Positions 17,189-25,723 of a DNA stretch of 41,719 nucleotides are shown piece after piece; position 1 is the first letter of the stretch, and each line of letters starts with the position of its first letter. Source of the stretch: a virus; IMG/VR virus record IMGVR_UViG_3300044712_001031, positions 1 to 41,719 of that record. One strand, written 5' to 3'. The notes beneath the pieces are model-generated. The model made no database searches. It saw only the letters and a program-made list of their open reading frames with translations, and was not told the DNA's origin. The position numbers were made by a program, and so were the translations under genes.

Positions 17189-18669
17189 TGCAGCACACCT
17201 TTGGGCAGATCCGCCAGCAGCGAGTAGCACAGCGCCTTCGCTGTTCGCCGCGGCACCGAGTTGCCGATTTGTTTAACCTTTTCTTCCCGGTTACCTTTGA
17301 TGACGTAATCCGGTAAGGAGTGCGCCGCGGCCAGCTCGTGCGGCTGGAGCATCCGGAAGAGAATATCGACCACCGCATACCCATTCACCAGCGGAATCAC
17401 CAGCCCAAAGCGATCCTTCGTGGTGACCGTATCCAGGGGCTCTTCGATGCTTTCGGCCTGGCCGGTCCCGTAGTAGCTGATCAGAAACGGCTGCGCCACG
17501 CCCCAAGCATCCACGCTGGTAATGGTCGGCATGGGCCCTTCGAGAGAGTACGTCCGGCTGTCATCCTTGCCGTGGTTGACGGTGACCAGCACCGGCTCGC
17601 ACAGCGCGAACTGGTTATTGGTGGCGACCGCGGGCATGGGTTCATTGACCGACCGGACCCGCTCGCCGCCCGGGTAGCTGGACCCGTGATATTCAACCAG
17701 GAACGGCTCGCACAGTCCCAGGTGCTGCCCGTTTGCCGTGACTGTTGGCAAGGGCTCGTCTACCGGGGCGGCGTCATTGGTCCCGTAGAATTTCAGAAGG
17801 AACGGCTCGATAAACGAGATAGCTCCAGCCCCGGCGACTGTAGGTAACGGGTCGTCGGTTAAGCGCGGAGCTGCTGCGCTCTGCTGCCCGAGCACAAACG
17901 GGAGCCCGCTGTACTTTTGCAGCCCCTTCAGGATGCGTCGGATGGTGTTCGGCTTCAGCGGGATCTTGCGCTTGAAGATCGACTGCCCCTTGACGGTCCA
18001 ATCGATGATTTCCCGGGCCGGCCGCCAGGGCTGGCGATCCAGGCCGAACAGATCCACGGCGCCCTGTTTCGCATGGGTCGGGTCTGGCCAGACGACCGGC
18101 TTGCCGCCGCGCCGCGCCATGATGAACAGGCGCTGGCGGGTGGTGGCATCGCCGTAATCGGCGCAGGTGACGATCCGTTCATCGACGATGTAATCGAGCG
18201 ACCGGAGCTGGTCCAGGAACGAAAGATAAGTTTTGCCCTTGAGCTTCTTGATCCGTTTGCGGTCCTTATCCAGCGGGCCCCAATTGCGGAACTCAGGGAC
18301 GTTCTCGATCAGAATGCGATCGATGTACAGATCGGCGGCCCAATCCAGGACCCGGAAGGCGGTTTGCCGGCTTTGGTCGTTGACCGGCACGCCGCCGGCC
18401 GCGTTGGAGTGGTAGGTGCATTCCGGTGAGCTGACCATGATATCCAGGTAGCCGCCCGGGATGACCTCGATCGGACGCAGGGCTTCCAGGCGTTCCGGGA
18501 TGTGGCGCGCGTCGGGATGGTTGGCCTTGTGACTTTCCAGGGCTAGCTTCGAGTGGTTGATAGCCGTGAGGTTGGGTTTCAGCCCCAGCTCATCGCAGGC
18601 ATCATACAGGCCCGTGGAGGTGCCGCCCATCCCTGCGAATTGGTCAACGGCTTCGATGGGAGTGTTCAT
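17185..18669 (-). CDS. C5-cytosine DNA methyltransferase
   Basis: The protein has 494 residues from ATG 18669 (ATGA overlap with the helicase stop). Motif I F-A-G-M-G-G-T at 11-17 binds SAM. The catalytic cysteine is in S-P-E-C at 81-84, a variant of the usual P-P-C. E-N-V at 122-124 and R-Q-R-L-F near 178 follow, with G-N-S-V-P near 469. The target-recognition region (about 285-450) holds about five repeats of an E-P-L/M-P-T-V...E-P-F-L-V-x-Y-x-G unit. It methylates cytosine in phage DNA, probably as protection against host restriction. No cognate restriction enzyme is next to it. Confidence 0.9.
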   Translation of the reverse strand: MNTPIEAVDQFAGMGGTSTGLYDACDELGLKPNLTAINHSKLALESHKANHPDARHIPERLEALRPIEVIPGGYLDIMVSSPECTYHSNAAGGVPVNDQSRQTAFRVLDWAADLYIDRILIENVPEFRNWGPLDKDRKRIKKLKGKTYLSFLDQLRSLDYIVDERIVTCADYGDATTRQRLFIMARRGGKPVVWPDPTHAKQGAVDLFGLDRQPWRPAREIIDWTVKGQSIFKRKIPLKPNTIRRILKGLQKYSGLPFVLGQQSAAAPRLTDDPLPTVAGAGAISFIEPFLLKFYGTNDAAPVDEPLPTVTANGQHLGLCEPFLVEYHGSSYPGGERVRSVNEPMPAVATNNQFALCEPVLVTVNHGKDDSRTYSLEGPMPTITSVDAWGVAQPFLISYYGTGQAESIEEPLDTVTTKDRFGLVIPLVNGYAVVDILFRMLQPHELAAAHSLPDYVIKGNREEKVKQIGNSVPRRTAKALCYSLLADLPKGVLQ

Positions 18670-20069
18670 GCGCGCGCCTGTTCCAGAGATGCAAATTGTC
18701 TTGGGTTGCACAGCCATGCCGGAACGATAACCTGCTGCGAGGAGGTGCTCCGCTTTTCGATTACCAGTTCGTCGTGCATCAGCGCAACCAGGTGCTCAAA
18801 CATTTGATCAGCTTTTCTGGCTTTGGCCTGCAGGTTCTTGAGGACGTTCTCCTGTCCATCCGTCGTGATGGTGTCTACGATCACCCGCCTTTTTTGGCCG
18901 AACCGCCAGCAACGGCGAACCGCCTGATAATATTGCTCGTAACTGTGCGACGGGAAGAATGTTTCGTGGGCACAGTGTTGCAGGTTGAGCCCAAATCCGC
19001 CGATAGTCGGTTTTGTGACCAGCACCCGAATATCGCCTCGTACAAAAGCTGTGAATACCGCCTCTTTGCGCTCTTCCGGGTCCGACCCGGTCACTTCCAC
19101 AGCGCCGTGAATTTGTTTCGCCAACCGTCGACCTTCGTCGTTCAAGTTGCACCAGGCAACCGCCGGGTCATCATGTGAGTTAACGAGTTGGGCGGCCATG
19201 TCACAGCGCTCGTTGACGGTATTTTTCAGGTCGGCCCGCTGTTCCTCGAGACCGACTGCCGGAATATCGAAGAGCATCCCGTCTCGAGGTTTGGCGGCTT
19301 TCACAATATGTTCTCGGAGAATCAAGGGCGGAAGTTGAAAATTACCATCGGGAAAACCCATGTCGGACGGTTTGCGGATTGCTCGTGCCCAAGAGACCAC
19401 CCAGCGCCAGAAATCGCGTTCGGCGTGTGGCCGCATAATCCAATCCTGTCCGCCGGCATTTCCGATCCTGGCGAAGTTTTTATCGCGCTTGAAAAATCTC
19501 GAGAGCATATCCATCATGCCGAATTCGCCCAGGGCCTCGCTGCTGGTTCCCAATTCCGTGTAATCGTTCGGGGATGCCGTCGCCGTGCAAAGCAAACGGT
19601 AAGGGCGTTTGCGCATAAAGTCAGTAATTTGCTGGCGCATCACACCATCGAGGTTCTTCAGGATTGAACTTTCGTCGCACACCACGCCGGCGAAGTCGTC
19701 AGGATTGAAATAGTGCAGGCGCTCATAGTTTGTAACCACAATTCGGTCGCCTGGTTTTAACCCTTCGCGCCGGTGCGTGACCTCAACCCCAATTTTCGCG
19801 CCCTCGAGAACCGTTTGAAATGCAACGGCGAGAGGGGTTAGGATCAACACACGCTTTCCGGTGAAACGGGCTACGTTCTCCGCCCAGGTAAGCAGCATAA
19901 AACTTTTGCCCATGCCGCAGTCTGCGAAGATTGCAGCACGCCCTTTGCGGATTGACCATTCGGTTAGCGCGCTCTGAAAGCCGAACAAGATTTCCGGCAT
20001 CCAAAGCGGATCAAAACCGTGCTCCGCACCAAAGTGAACTTTCTGATCCAGAAAGCTAGGGTAATTCAT
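18666..20069 (-). CDS. SNF2/DEAD-like helicase
   Basis: The protein has 467 residues from ATG 20069. It has Walker A D-C-G-M-G-K-S near residue 50, motif II C-D-E-S-S near 131-135, motif III T-A-T-A-S-P-N, and C-terminal helicase motifs G-G-F-G-L-N-L-Q-H and Q-A-V-R-R-C-W-R-F-G-Q, as in SNF2-type proteins. It lies between two DNA methyltransferase genes, a grouping seen in many phages. It may translocate on DNA in replication or recombination, or work with the methyltransferases. The partner is not shown by the sequence. Confidence 0.85.
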   Translation of the reverse strand: MNYPSFLDQKVHFGAEHGFDPLWMPEILFGFQSALTEWSIRKGRAAIFADCGMGKSFMLLTWAENVARFTGKRVLILTPLAVAFQTVLEGAKIGVEVTHRREGLKPGDRIVVTNYERLHYFNPDDFAGVVCDESSILKNLDGVMRQQITDFMRKRPYRLLCTATASPNDYTELGTSSEALGEFGMMDMLSRFFKRDKNFARIGNAGGQDWIMRPHAERDFWRWVVSWARAIRKPSDMGFPDGNFQLPPLILREHIVKAAKPRDGMLFDIPAVGLEEQRADLKNTVNERCDMAAQLVNSHDDPAVAWCNLNDEGRRLAKQIHGAVEVTGSDPEERKEAVFTAFVRGDIRVLVTKPTIGGFGLNLQHCAHETFFPSHSYEQYYQAVRRCWRFGQKRRVIVDTITTDGQENVLKNLQAKARKADQMFEHLVALMHDELVIEKRSTSSQQVIVPAWLCNPRQFASLEQARA

Positions 20070-21081
20070 CCATTGCCTCGCTATTTTGGATTTCTGCAAA
20101 ATCGAACAGGTCATCCGGGGCTATATTGCGCTGAATGCTGGCCAAATTGTTCACGGCCTGGCGAAAGTAGGAGGTCTTCAGTTCCATACCGATTGCCTTG
20201 CGCCAGTTGAGCACCGCACCGTAGGCCTCGGAACCTACGCCCAGGAATGGGGTCAGGACCACTTCGCCCGGGTTACTGCCCAAGATGACAGCCCGCTCGA
20301 TGACATCCAGTTGGAGAGGATGAACGTGGCGCTCATCTTCCGGATCTCTGCTCTCTCGGTACGGGAGCACCCGTTCGATGCGGATGTCATCCCAAAAAGA
20401 AGAGGCATACTGGCGCCAAATCCAATGGGAATACCGGTTTTCGATCTGCTTTCCCTGGTAATTTCGATACCGGAGCAGCTCATGCGGGATCTGCCGTTCA
20501 CCAGCGTAGTAGTCCAGCCCGGTCGGGTGTGCAACCGGAACAGCGTTTTTACCCTCTTTTCGAAACGTCAACAGATAATCAGCGCTGGCCACGTCGGTCA
20601 GGGTGCTGTCCAGAACGATCTGCTTGTGAGCCAGACCCTTCGCCATTGTCCGATTGCGCACGCCGAGCGGTTCTTTCCAGATCGCGCGCCGGCCGGCAAA
20701 AACAAAGCCGTGCTGTTCGTGAGCGCGGATCACATCCCCGGGAAAGTCAATCAACCCGGTACCTACATTCGCGCCGCTGCCCATTTTGGCGGTCGGCCCA
20801 TTTCCACGCCCGGGAATGTCCATCACATGCACGAAGGACAGGCGCCCGGGTTTCGTAAGCCGCGCAATCTCAGAAAGGACAAAAGCGTAATGCTCAAAGA
20901 ATTGCTGATAGGTCGCGCAGTTGCTCAGGTCGCGCTCGTCGCTCGAGTATTGGTAAAGACCGCAAAACGGAGGACTGTAGACGCTCAGATCAACCGTTTC
21001 ATCCGGTATGTCACGCATCACTTCGATGCAATCGCCATTATAGAGAGCGTATTTATCTGTAATCACACTTTCTTTATCCAT
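20056..21081 (-). CDS. Amino-group DNA methyltransferase (N4-cytosine or N6-adenine)
   Basis: The protein has 341 residues from ATG 21081, with GAGGAG upstream. The catalytic motif S-P-P-F (36-39) precedes the SAM-binding F-L-G-V-G (279-283), the beta-class order. S-P-P-[F/Y] is more frequent in N4-cytosine enzymes than the D-P-P-Y of N6-adenine enzymes, so N4-cytosine is favoured. Together with the C5 enzyme it gives the phage two DNA modification activities. Its 3' end overlaps the helicase start by 14 bases. Confidence 0.85.
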   Translation of the reverse strand: MDKESVITDKYALYNGDCIEVMRDIPDETVDLSVYSPPFCGLYQYSSDERDLSNCATYQQFFEHYAFVLSEIARLTKPGRLSFVHVMDIPGRGNGPTAKMGSGANVGTGLIDFPGDVIRAHEQHGFVFAGRRAIWKEPLGVRNRTMAKGLAHKQIVLDSTLTDVASADYLLTFRKEGKNAVPVAHPTGLDYYAGERQIPHELLRYRNYQGKQIENRYSHWIWRQYASSFWDDIRIERVLPYRESRDPEDERHVHPLQLDVIERAVILGSNPGEVVLTPFLGVGSEAYGAVLNWRKAIGMELKTSYFRQAVNNLASIQRNIAPDDLFDFAEIQNSEAMDELP

Positions 21082-21098
21082 AATTTGACTCCTCACCC

Positions 21099-21971
21099 TC
21101 AGTCGTCTATCCCATACACTCGCCGGGCCTTCATCCCCAGGGCCTCGCGCACATCCGGCCCGGGCACTTCGACGATCACGCCTGATCTCATCCGGCTGGA
21201 CAGGTAACCAAACTCCGGCGGCAGATCGTCGGGGTTGCAGTTGGTCGCCATCACGGTCAGCAGGTCGCTGCGGCTGAAGCGCGCATCCATCACCCGGAAC
21301 ACCGTTTCTTTGGCCCAACCGGTCAGGTTGATCCGCTCGATCTCATCCAGGCACAGCACCCGGATCCGCTGCAGATGTTCGATCACATCCTCGGCGCGGA
21401 CCTGGCCCTGTTCGTTTCCAAAGCGCTCCCGAATGGAGGCCAGCATCTCGCTCATCACCTGGTACTGCGCGACCAGCCCGATCGCCCGGAAACCGTTGAC
21501 CAGCGCCTTCAAGAGGTGCGACTTCCCGCAGCCGTAGCCGCCGTAGAAGGTGATAAACCCGCCGGGCTTCTCGTTCATGCCCAGCAGCCGGCCGGCCAGG
21601 TCTTTGGCGGCCTGTTTCCCGGCGCAGCTGCCCGCGGTGGAGAAGTCACCCAGGGTTATGTTCAGGTCGCTGCCATCCAGCCCGCAGTTGCGGCGCAGGT
21701 ATTCGTTCATTCCACTCGCCCGGCAGACCGGGCAGAAGGCCACCTTCAGCTCGCCGGTGTACCAGCCGCTTTTCCCGTCTGGCAGATCCAGCCACTTGAC
21801 CTTCGCGCCGGTGGGGGTTTGAAAGGGCCCGTCCTTTGCCACGTAGACCATCAGGATTTCATGGCCGCCGCAGTTGGGGCACAGCTGGGTCATCTCTCCT
21901 GAAGCCAACGGGACCGCTTTCGGGTCGTTCATGTAGACCTGCAATTCATTGGGCCACACTCGGTTTAGCAT
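21099..21971 (-). CDS. DnaC-like AAA+ helicase loader with N-terminal zinc finger
   Basis: The protein has 290 residues. C-P-N-C near 31 and C-P-V-C near 80 form a four-cysteine zinc site. Walker A G-G-Y-G-C-G-K-S is at 144-151, Walker B V-L-C-L-D-E at 205-210, and a sensor-like T-N near 243. This fits DnaC/DnaI-type loaders that deliver the host replicative helicase to the phage origin. It follows a winged-helix replication protein, as in many temperate phage replication modules. No phage helicase of DnaB type is present, so the host helicase is the likely partner. Confidence 0.85.
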   Translation of the reverse strand: MLNRVWPNELQVYMNDPKAVPLASGEMTQLCPNCGGHEILMVYVAKDGPFQTPTGAKVKWLDLPDGKSGWYTGELKVAFCPVCRASGMNEYLRRNCGLDGSDLNITLGDFSTAGSCAGKQAAKDLAGRLLGMNEKPGGFITFYGGYGCGKSHLLKALVNGFRAIGLVAQYQVMSEMLASIRERFGNEQGQVRAEDVIEHLQRIRVLCLDEIERINLTGWAKETVFRVMDARFSRSDLLTVMATNCNPDDLPPEFGYLSSRMRSGVIVEVPGPDVREALGMKARRVYGIDD

Positions 21972-22833
21972 TTTGACCTGCCATTAGATCTTTCAGAACC
22001 TGTTCGGGGCTGACCTGGTTAGGCGTCCTTGCTTTCGGCACGGTTTCGGCCTGACCGCCATTCCGCTTGAACTCCCAGGGTTTTTCGCCCCGTTTGACGG
22101 CCGGAACCCATTCGGTCAGCCAGACCAGAGAATCCGGCCGGTAGGCATGAAGAATGGCCCACTGCCGCCAGGGTTCCACCAAATCCCGCTCCCGTAGCGC
22201 GTTTCGCCGGATGGCCAGCACGATCTCTTTGAGCTGAAGGGTGCCCGGGATGCGTTTGGTCACTCGTTTGTAGAGCTTCAACTCGGGCACCCGATCGTAT
22301 TCTTTGGGCATCATGTTCTCGAAGGGAAAATCATCGGGATATTGAGGGGGGGCTGGCTTTTCTCCCTCTCCCTCTTCTCTACTCTCCCTCTTCTCTTCCT
22401 CTTCCTCTAGGGGCGTGACACCTTCGTTAGTCACTTTGTTGTCACGCGTGACATTCTTCCGTTCCGCAGCATTGCCGCGGTGGCTATCCTGCCGCTCGCG
22501 CCAGCCCGCCCGCTTCTCTTCCTGCGGCCGGCCCTGTCGTTCGGCAAAGTGGACCAGCAGCAGCGCTTCGATTTTCGGGTCGTATTCGACCATATCGGCT
22601 TCGATCAGCTCATTCAGGGAGCGGGCCACTTCGACCGGATCCATGTGAAGGCGCCAGGCGATATCCTCCGGGTTGTATTTGACCGAGCCATCGATCAGGT
22701 AGCCTTCCGTGTCGCATTCGCCGGCCAGGGCGATCAGCTTGAAGAACAGGATCTGGGCGGTCGCGTTCAGACGATTGAACTTCACGTCGTCCAGCACATC
22801 GGTGTGCAGCTTTACCCACGGCATCCCGCTCAT
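21946..22833 (-). CDS. Replication initiation / replisome organiser-like protein
   Basis: The protein has 295 residues from ATG 22833 (ATGA overlap). The opening W-V-K-L-H-T-D-V-L-D-D-V-K-F and the following winged-helix-like region, with P-E-D-I-A-W-R-L-H-M-D-P-V-E-V, resemble the N-terminal domain of phage replisome organisers. A highly charged, disordered stretch with a Glu run lies at about 135-175, then a C-terminal helical domain. It probably binds the phage origin and recruits the loader encoded next. The origin itself was not identified. Confidence 0.7.
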   Translation of the reverse strand: MSGMPWVKLHTDVLDDVKFNRLNATAQILFFKLIALAGECDTEGYLIDGSVKYNPEDIAWRLHMDPVEVARSLNELIEADMVEYDPKIEALLLVHFAERQGRPQEEKRAGWRERQDSHRGNAAERKNVTRDNKVTNEGVTPLEEEEEKRESREEGEGEKPAPPQYPDDFPFENMMPKEYDRVPELKLYKRVTKRIPGTLQLKEIVLAIRRNALRERDLVEPWRQWAILHAYRPDSLVWLTEWVPAVKRGEKPWEFKRNGGQAETVPKARTPNQVSPEQVLKDLMAGQNAKPSVAQ

Positions 22834-23234
22834 GACCACAACCTCAAATTCTTCGCGGCCGGTTCGGGCATGCGCCCGGGCAGGCGGGCCATGCGCAGCT
22901 TGCGGGCGCGTTCCCGCAGCCGGTCCGAGCGCCGTTCCAGTTCCCGGGCCGCGGCTTCCGCTTCGTCTTTGGTCGCGGCCAGCCAGCGGCCGGCTTTGCC
23001 CGAGATGGCGCAGATCGGATAGGCGTACTCTTCCACCAGCCGTTCGATCACTTCGCGCAGCCGGCGCTTGTGGCTCTCGCTGTCGTCGCCGTAGGCGGCC
23101 ACGGCAATCTCTTCGATCCGCGCGCCGTTTTCTTCGCCGATGTAGCTGCGCATCACGTCTGCCACCTGGCGGCATTCCTGATCGTCAATCCCGGCGATCA
23201 TTTCCTGGTAGATTTCACTTGGGCTTGTGTTCAT
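22830..23234 (-). CDS. Winged-helix phage protein
   Basis: The protein has 134 residues from ATG 23234. R-I-E-E-I-A-V-A-A-Y-G and R-R-L-R-E-V-I-E-R-L-V-E-E-Y-A-Y-P-I-C form a helix-turn-helix with wing (A-I-S-G-K-A-G-R-W-L-A). A basic coiled-coil follows. Small proteins of this kind often precede phage replication initiators and may bind DNA with them. ATGA overlaps on both sides. Confidence 0.65.
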   Translation of the reverse strand: MNTSPSEIYQEMIAGIDDQECRQVADVMRSYIGEENGARIEEIAVAAYGDDSESHKRRLREVIERLVEEYAYPICAISGKAGRWLAATKDEAEAAARELERRSDRLRERARKLRMARLPGRMPEPAAKNLRLWS

Positions 23235-23410
23235 GCCGTCACATCCTTTGGGTCGTAGTGCTTCAAGACCCACCCGCCGCCCATCCAATCCGGATCTTTC
23301 TCGACCCATTCGCCCGATACCTCCGGCGTGTGCGCGATCAGGAGCCGCTCCGGCTGGCCTTTCATCTCCAGCCGGCCCTGCACCCGCCCGCGCCCGTTCG
23401 GGGTATTCAC
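23231..23410 (-). CDS. Very small phage protein, GTG start
   Basis: The protein has 59 residues, starting at GTG 23410, whose last three bases with the next A form the upstream stop (GTGA overlap). The N-terminus N-T-P-N-G-R-G-R-V-Q-G-R-L is typical of short phage proteins with a small SH3-like beta barrel. The apparent in-frame extension upstream lies inside the neighbouring membrane gene and is not protein-like. Function unknown. Confidence 0.55.
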   Translation of the reverse strand: MNTPNGRGRVQGRLEMKGQPERLLIAHTPEVSGEWVEKDPDWMGGGWVLKHYDPKDVTA

Positions 23411-23610
23411 GACCTGGTTGAGACGGAACCGGAAAGCAACAGCGCGACAATCAACAACATCACTCCTATCCCGGTCAGGATCCCCATCACGAACAGCGCT
23501 GCTTTGTCGATTCCGAGAAAGGCTGCCTGGGTTAGGACGATTGCCACCGCCACCACACCGCATCCGATCAGGATGCACACTCTCAAAAGGTTGAATTGCC
23601 ATGTTCGCAT
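23407..23610 (-). CDS. Small membrane protein, two transmembrane helices
   Basis: The protein has 67 residues from ATG 23610 after AGAAGGGA. Two hydrophobic helices (about 8-28 and 38-58) flank a short charged loop. It could be a holin, an antiholin or a membrane anchor in the early operon; being early makes a lysis role less likely. No family recognised. Confidence 0.55.
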   Translation of the reverse strand: MRTWQFNLLRVCILIGCGVVAVAIVLTQAAFLGIDKAALFVMGILTGIGVMLLIVALLLSGSVSTRS

Positions 23611-23747
23611 GTCCCTTCTCCCCTCAAAATCACGACCCCGCTCGATAGGTCTGGCAGGAGCTTGTCTGCCAGGGAAAGCAGCAGGCACGCCAGGTATAGC
23701 TTTGCGATAAAGCGCCAGTAGCTCAGCAGAAATTTCAATCGGGTCAT
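23583..23747 (-). CDS. Tiny membrane-associated protein
   Basis: The protein has 54 residues. The start at 23747 has an excellent GGAGGTAAAGGG site and forms an ATGA overlap with the upstream stop. One hydrophobic helix (F-I-A-K-L-Y-L-A-C-L-L-L-S-L-A) suggests membrane attachment. Its 3' end overlaps the next gene by 28 bases. The coupling signals are the main evidence that it is real; function unknown. Confidence 0.55.
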   Translation of the reverse strand: MTRLKFLLSYWRFIAKLYLACLLLSLADKLLPDLSSGVVILRGEGTCEHGNSTF

Positions 23748-24217
23748 CCCTTTACCTCCAGGCGGATCAGGTTCAAATCCAGGACGCCGGCGGGCACGAG
23801 CAGAATGGTGGGCAATCCGGTATTGGCCAGCGAGAGGATGAAGCCGACCTGCCCCACGCTGGCGACCAGTGCCCGCGGCAAGAGCCCGGCGGGAATGGAG
23901 CCCCAGCCGTCCCGCTCGATGGAGGTCAGGAAACAGGCTGCGTCATTCCAGCAGGCCCGGGTGCCGAAGAGCTGCGACCAATCTTTGAGAACCTTGCCGG
24001 CCTGATCCACGAAGATAAAGCCGTAGTCGCTGCCCTGGCTCCAGCCCAGCAGGACGTAATCAATGCCGGGCTTCGAATAGACGAAGGTGCCGGGCTGGCC
24101 ATTGACCGCGGCGCGCATGCCGGCGACGGTCTGATTCAATCCCAGCATGGGAATGGCGAATTGGGCGATGGCGGCCAAAAGGAGAATGACCGGGAAAAGT
24201 TTGAAGATGGTTTTCAT
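23744..24217 (-). CDS. Exported or membrane protein, unknown function
   Basis: The protein has 157 residues. The N-terminus has a K-T-I-F-K start and a 20-residue hydrophobic helix, a signal peptide or anchor, and a second hydrophobic segment lies near 120-145. The central part has two cysteines (A-C-W-N-D-A-A-C) that could form a disulfide outside the cytoplasm. No family recognised. It precedes a run of small membrane genes. Confidence 0.55.
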   Translation of the reverse strand: MKTIFKLFPVILLLAAIAQFAIPMLGLNQTVAGMRAAVNGQPGTFVYSKPGIDYVLLGWSQGSDYGFIFVDQAGKVLKDWSQLFGTRACWNDAACFLTSIERDGWGSIPAGLLPRALVASVGQVGFILSLANTGLPTILLVPAGVLDLNLIRLEVKG

Positions 24218-24240
24218 GATGGACCTCGGTAGTTCTGAGA

Positions 24241-24265
24241 CCTGGGGAGGGGTGAACTCCCCAGG
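24241..24265 (-). other. Intergenic GC-rich hairpin
   Basis: A 9-bp perfect stem (24241-24249 with 24257-24265) encloses a 7-base loop in the 93-base gap between two leftward genes. No U-run follows on the minus strand. Probable mRNA processing or stability element. Confidence 0.5.
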
Positions 24266-24310
24266 CGATGGATTTTAGGAATGCGTTAAAGTCGGGGACT
24301 TTTGGACGGC

Positions 24311-24715
24311 TTAGGATCCACGATCCGCCCGGATCGGGCAGAAGATCCGCTTCTCACAGGCTGCGCATTTCTCGGCGCTGCGTTCGTGCTGGCCGGGTTC
24401 GTCATCGTTGAAAAAGCCGGCTTTCTCCGCGGCGTGGTACACATCCAGGAGGGGGTCGCCGAGTTGGCGATGCATGCCGGGCAGCGAGGCGCTCGCGGAA
24501 AACAACCCGCCGATCGGCGTGTTCGCGGTCTGCACAATGACGAGGAACGGAAGGCCGGCTTCGTTTGCGGCATCCTGGAATTGCTGGAAAAGCGGGAGAA
24601 CCTTCTCGTCGAAGACGGGCGTCAAATCCCAGGTCTTTTCCCGGTGCGCCAGGGCATGGAGCTGCTCGGCGAGACGCTGCCACTTACCTTTAGGTTCGGA
24701 GGTTGGCTCAGGCAT
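24311..24715 (-). CDS. Phage protein with C-terminal Cys pair, unknown function
   Basis: The protein has 134 residues, with a helical N-terminal half, a strand L-P-F-L-V-I-V-Q-T near 57, and a C-terminal C-A-A-C-E-K-R-I-F-C cluster that may bind metal. It overlaps the upstream gene by 8 bases. No family recognised. Confidence 0.55.
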   Translation of the reverse strand: MPEPTSEPKGKWQRLAEQLHALAHREKTWDLTPVFDEKVLPLFQQFQDAANEAGLPFLVIVQTANTPIGGLFSASASLPGMHRQLGDPLLDVYHAAEKAGFFNDDEPGQHERSAEKCAACEKRIFCPIRADRGS

Positions 24716-24971
24716 TTTTCACCACCTCATCCGGGAAGCAGGTCGGGCAAGGGACCGAATGGCGCTGGCCCTTCGTGTAGAAGTCGCTGCACCCATCGGT
24801 GTAGTTGTAGATAAAGCGCCGGCATTGGGTTACAGCCACATGGCCCCGTAACCCGTCCGGAAAATCAAAGTCGATGATCCGCGCCAGGTGGCGCTGGCCA
24901 GGCTTGCCGGTCTTGCGAAACTTTCTTAAGTTCGAAAACGGGATCACGCGGACATTCTGGGTATCGTTCAT
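24708..24971 (-). CDS. Small Cys-containing phage protein, unknown function
   Basis: The protein has 87 residues: a basic start, a beta-rich middle with R-I-I-D-F-D-F-P-D-G-L-R-G-H-V-A-V-T, and C-P-T-C near the end, plus two earlier cysteines that may form a zinc site. No family recognised. Confidence 0.55.
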   Translation of the reverse strand: MNDTQNVRVIPFSNLRKFRKTGKPGQRHLARIIDFDFPDGLRGHVAVTQCRRFIYNYTDGCSDFYTKGQRHSVPCPTCFPDEVVKNA

Positions 24972-24980
24972 CGCATCCCC

Positions 24981-25685
24981 CTACAGGCTGAAATAGACGC
25001 CGTTCATGCGCTGGTAGAGCGCCTGCACCAGCTTGACATCGCTGGCCGCATACTCGAATAATTGCTCGCGGCTCATATTCTTGACCTGGCTGCCGTCCAT
25101 GTCCGGGCAATCGTTGGGGATGCCCAGCAGCTTGCATACCTGCTTGAGTCCCTTGCCCGGGCCCCAGTTGTAGCGGATCGCGTACAGGTCTGTGACCGGC
25201 TCCGGGCGGAACTTCGCCAGCATCGGGGTGAACGGGATCTTCACCCCCAGGTACATCGAGCGGGCCATCAGGTAAGGCAGGTAGAACGAGAGGATGTTGT
25301 AGCCCACGCAGGCGCCGCGCACATCGGCAAAGAGCTTCCAGAAATTGCCCAGCAGCTCCTTTTCGCAGTAGACGTACTCGACGATCACCAGTTCGCCCGT
25401 GTCGGCGTCGTGGCACTGGGAAGCATGGTACACGTCCCCCACCATGCGCACGGTCACCGGTCCATCCGGCGCAGTCGCATAAGCGATTGAGAGCACCCGG
25501 CCATAGTCGGGGTCGAGCGCGGCCTGCTCGATCAGTTCGGCTTTTTTCTCTTCGATCGCCGCCCGGATTTTCTCGGGGTCTTTGAGGTTCCCCGGGGCTT
25601 TGGGTTCGGCCATCAGCGCGCAGGTCTCGGGGTTCGAGGCGGTTTCAATGTCGAAGAACAGTCTGGCTTGACTTGGGTAGCTCAT
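24981..25685 (-). CDS. DnaQ-like 3'-5' exonuclease with altered ExoII motif
   Basis: The protein has 234 residues. ExoI is intact as F-D-I-E-T (D12, E14) and ExoIII as Y-A-A-S-D (Y212, D216), as in the RNase H-like 3'-5' exonucleases related to DNA polymerase B proofreading domains. The ExoII motif reads G-Y-N-I-L-S-F-Y-L-P-Y-L, with Tyr135 where the metal-binding Asp is expected; a single base change (GAC to TAC) would explain it. It lies just downstream of recT and probably served in recombination or replication. The enzyme may be inactive, or the base may be an error. Confidence 0.75.
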   Translation of the reverse strand: MSYPSQARLFFDIETASNPETCALMAEPKAPGNLKDPEKIRAAIEEKKAELIEQAALDPDYGRVLSIAYATAPDGPVTVRMVGDVYHASQCHDADTGELVIVEYVYCEKELLGNFWKLFADVRGACVGYNILSFYLPYLMARSMYLGVKIPFTPMLAKFRPEPVTDLYAIRYNWGPGKGLKQVCKLLGIPNDCPDMDGSQVKNMSREQLFEYAASDVKLVQALYQRMNGVYFSL

Positions 25686-25723
25686 GATATTTCCCTCCGT
25701 GTTGAATGAAGCCCCCTCCCTGG

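Noticed and set aside
20086-21207. Plus-strand frame opposite the amino-methyltransferase
   Set aside because: Catalytic motifs lie on the minus strand; this is its shadow.
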